In this document: in pieces, positions 61,583-64,000 of the stretch
Position numbering within the stretch: position 1 is the stretch's first letter
Layout of the letters: the number at the start of each line of letters is the position of its first letter
NCBI GenBank assembly: GCA_032173965.1
Contig: CM063288.1
Location: 11,574,501-11,638,500 of the forward strand
DNA: 64,000 bases
Source: Sitta carolinensis
Taxonomy: Eukaryota; Chordata; Aves; Passeriformes; Sittidae
Reading direction: 5' to 3'
Translations under genes and position numbers: made by a program
The notes under the pieces: generated by a model
Database searches by the model: none
What the model saw: only the letters and a program-made list of their open reading frames with translations
Told to the model about the DNA's origin: nothing

Positions 61583-64000
61583 GTAGGGTCTGAAGTACGC
61601 TGAAGGAGAGGATATTTCCTGGGAACAGTTCATGAGATATAGTCCCATGCTTTGCCTTACCGGGAGGGCAGTGGGATGGGAAAAGAGGGATGGAAGTGGG
61701 GAGGGGGGTGGAGGAAAGGAGGAATATTTAATTTTCCGCATTTAGATACCAGATTATCAATCACTTTAAAATAATGGAGTACCACTGATTTAACTCTTGA
61801 TTTAGGGCAGTGTTAAAAGCATGCACAGTTCACTGTGGCAAAGTACTGGCTTGATCTCAGACAGCTTAAGCTGTAGCCTCCTGCCTTCATCTCACAAGGC
61901 CAGATTGATGAAGCAGATAGGCCAGCTTGGACTGGGGAGGGCTGCAACCACTGCAAGTCCCCTGGCACTGCTGGAGGGCATAGCCAGGGAATGATCAGCA
62001 GGTGTCCAAGGGCTGCTCTGAGGTCTGGGCAGAGTGACATCTCTCCCACAGTCTGGTTGGTGTGGCTCTGCTAAGTGCCTTACTTGACAAATTGCCAGGG
62101 TTCAGTGCAGCAGGGTCCTCTATAGCCAAACTCACAGACTAGTTTGTACTCCTGGATAAACAAACACTTTGTTTCTCTGTGTTTTTTTCCCTTCCCCCCT
62201 TTGGCAGCATTTGTGCGGACACATATGTGGTTGGTGTTTGGCTGTCACTGTGCAGCACCTCCTGTGCATGGGTCTTGAGGGGATCAGACCTCTCTATGCA
62301 CAGATTATGCTAAAACATGCTTATGCTCAGTTTCTGCCAGGCTGTAAAAAAGGGTCTATCAACAAGCTGAAGGCTGGTTGCCCTCTTGCTGAGATCCTCT
62401 CCTGCCTCAGGATACTGCCCCAGCTCTTTAAACTTCATGCACTGAGTAGGATGCTCACTTGGGTTCCTCCCTGGATAGGTTTTCTCTTAATGTTGGTAGA
62501 AATCAGAGCCCTGACCTTCCTTGGACTCTGACCTCAGGTGAAGCTGGCTGCTGAATCTGTGTTGGTAGCAGGTAGACTCATAGAACCCCCACAGAAAGAT
62601 CAGTCAAGTACTGCAGGCTCCACCCAAGGTATTTCCTGTCATGTAAGCTGGCACTGTTCTGTCTCTCGGGATCAAAAGATGCTTGGGATATGTGACTGTC
62701 ATCTCAGTTTATTCATCTAAGCACAGCAGATCCCAGGAGGCTGTAATGGGGCATATCAATTGTGAGGCTGAGATGAATCTTCCTGTGAAACACAATTCTT
62801 TCCTGTATTGGAATAAAAGTGGGTTGTTCTTTTTTTAAAATGAAAATCTACTGAGACACAAATATTTTAGCCTATGTGAAGGAGTGCCTATTTTTTTACC
62901 TCAGCAGGAAAAAAGTTCTATGACTCTTAATGCAATACCGTGAGTTTTTAAAAAATCGTTGTGACTGGAGGACTCCACATTTTCCTTTGCAAGACTGTTA
63001 CTGCCTTTTAGATAGACTGTTGTGTTAGGCTTTGACCTGCTTACTATTGCAAATAGTTGTCTACTGCTACATCTTGACACTGCTTTGTGCTTTTTTGCCA
63101 TTTCTTGGTTATTGTCTGTCTTTCATCCCTCAAGGTGGGTTGTGTCTTTGTAGAATGCACCCTGGAGAGCATGAAGCTGGGCAGGCCTGGAGAAGCAAGG
63201 CAGGGATGAGGCTGGCAGGAGCTGTGCAGAGGGGCTGAGTTGGAAAGCTGGGGTGTCTGGTTTCTGTTAGTGGGTTCTTGGTGAGAACATTGCCGTGGAT
63301 TAAAAAGGGATGAGGATTTAAAGGCTCTGTCAGAAAATTAATCCCCTTAGTAGAGTTATGTTCTGTGAGCTTGAGGAGGTGTGTGAAGGGAACCTCAAGG
63401 CAGCTCAGGTTTCTGGAACCAGTGCTTGTGGCACAGGAGAAGAACTGGCTGATTCCAAAGCACTGTGACCCGCCTAAAATGGCACAGCCATCTTGTGAAG
63501 CAATTTATAAACCATTCCCTACACCTTATCAGTTGTATTGACTGTAAGCAAAGGGTTACCTCTTGCACCTTAACCTCTTTGTGTGTTTATCATGAATTGG
63601 CAAAGTACTGTTACATAAAACTTCCCTTCTTGAGTGTTGTGATGGATTACTTTAGCAAATGGCTAACTTCATTAATGAATGTCCCTCTGCTCTGCCTGTG
63701 TGTCAGTCATGGCTGGCTTCTGGTAAGGTAGTTACAAAGGCACAGTGGCTGTCCCAGCACCAACAAAGCAATTTGCATCCAGTGTGGTTACTTTCCCAAA
63801 TTATGAGCAAAGGGTTTGGGGTTTTCTGTTTGCTGGGTGATTGTTGTCGCTTGTTGTTCAAATGTTCCTTCTCAACTTTAGCTCTTCACCATCAGTTAGT
63901 GACCTTCCGTCACTGTGAAGCAGTTCTGCTTCCTGCCCTGAAACACATTCTCCACATGTGACTGGTTCCGTGGTGGTGAGTGGACCAGCTCAGGAATGTC
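61583..64000 (+). other. TFCP2L1 intron 2 (continues past window)
   Basis: 2.4 kb with no exon 3 (expected to start with a Gln-Ser-Tyr-Glu-Ile-Arg coding sequence). ORFs of up to 120 codons have no protein features. A purine-rich tract at 61,670-61,725 precedes AT-rich sequence. No repeat family was recognised. Confidence 0.8.

Larger units (their letters stand above)
57120..64000 (+). other. TFCP2L1: TFCP2L1 gene, 5' part (exons 1-2, introns)
   Basis: TFCP2L1 (LBP-9/CRTR-1) is a CP2/grainyhead-family DNA-binding transcription factor active in kidney and other epithelia and in naive pluripotent cells (mammalian knowledge). The window covers promoter, exons 1 and 2 and part of intron 2, giving the first 71 residues of a protein that is 479 residues in human. 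Exon 1 is the TFCP2L1-specific N-terminus MLFWHTQPEHYNQHSTGSYL. TFCP2 and UBP1 start differently (UBP1 starts MAWVLKMDEVIE), so the paralogue call is firm. It lies 19 kb downstream of CLASP1 on the same strand. Confidence 0.97.

Noticed and set aside
1..64000. CRISPR arrays, bacterial operons, tRNA/rRNA genes, endogenous retroviral genes
   Set aside because: No regular repeat-spacer pattern, no clover-leaf with A/B boxes, no rRNA-like stretch and no retroviral reverse-transcriptase or protease motif was seen; the only transposon sequence recognised is CR1.

Overview
The window is vertebrate nuclear DNA, almost certainly from a bird. It has small exons in long AT-rich introns, one sharp CpG island, and three CR1 LINE fragments with the avian-type 3' end. 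No prokaryotic, viral or organellar gene was recognised. Species cannot be fixed from the sequence alone.

Two genes lie head-to-tail on the + strand. From 1 to about 38,010 is the 3' part of CLASP1, a microtubule plus-end stabiliser. I find ten constitutive or alternative coding exons (5545-33996), plus one unproven cassette exon (16194-16235) and a 3' UTR of about 4 kb ending at AATAAA 37986-37991. The paralogue is CLASP1, not CLASP2: the C-terminus contains TTNSNSSSSSDVSTHS and the alternative exon contains RLWGWSADGL. The exons encode the end of the third TOG-type domain, the serine/proline-rich linker and the whole C-terminal helical (CLIP- and partner-binding) domain.

From 38,022 to about 57,090 is intergenic DNA: a CR1 fragment abutting the CLASP1 poly(A) site, two other CR1 fragments, a (CA)n repeat, and a few stretches that read like regulatory elements. 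From about 57,120 the 5' end of TFCP2L1 begins, in a CpG island with a TATA-like box: coding exon 1 (57214-57275), exon 2 (61431-61582), then intron 2 to the window end. TFCP2L1 is a CP2/grainyhead-family transcription factor. The CLASP1-TFCP2L1 tandem matches the human order on chromosome 2q14; CLASP2 and UBP1, the paralogues, are neighbours on human 3p22.

Most interesting items: (i) an exon (6915-7020) one base short of the conserved frame, so the assembled CLASP1 ORF is broken there; (ii) an alternative exon (11930-12046) behind a 60-nt polypyrimidine tract; (iii) a possible unannotated 42-nt in-frame cassette exon (16194-16235) with two TGCATG elements just upstream; (iv) a tandem NAGNAG acceptor at 17471-17476; (v) a TAATCC/GATA/E-box/homeodomain motif cluster at 44,610-44,740 between the genes. 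No wholly new biological system was found.
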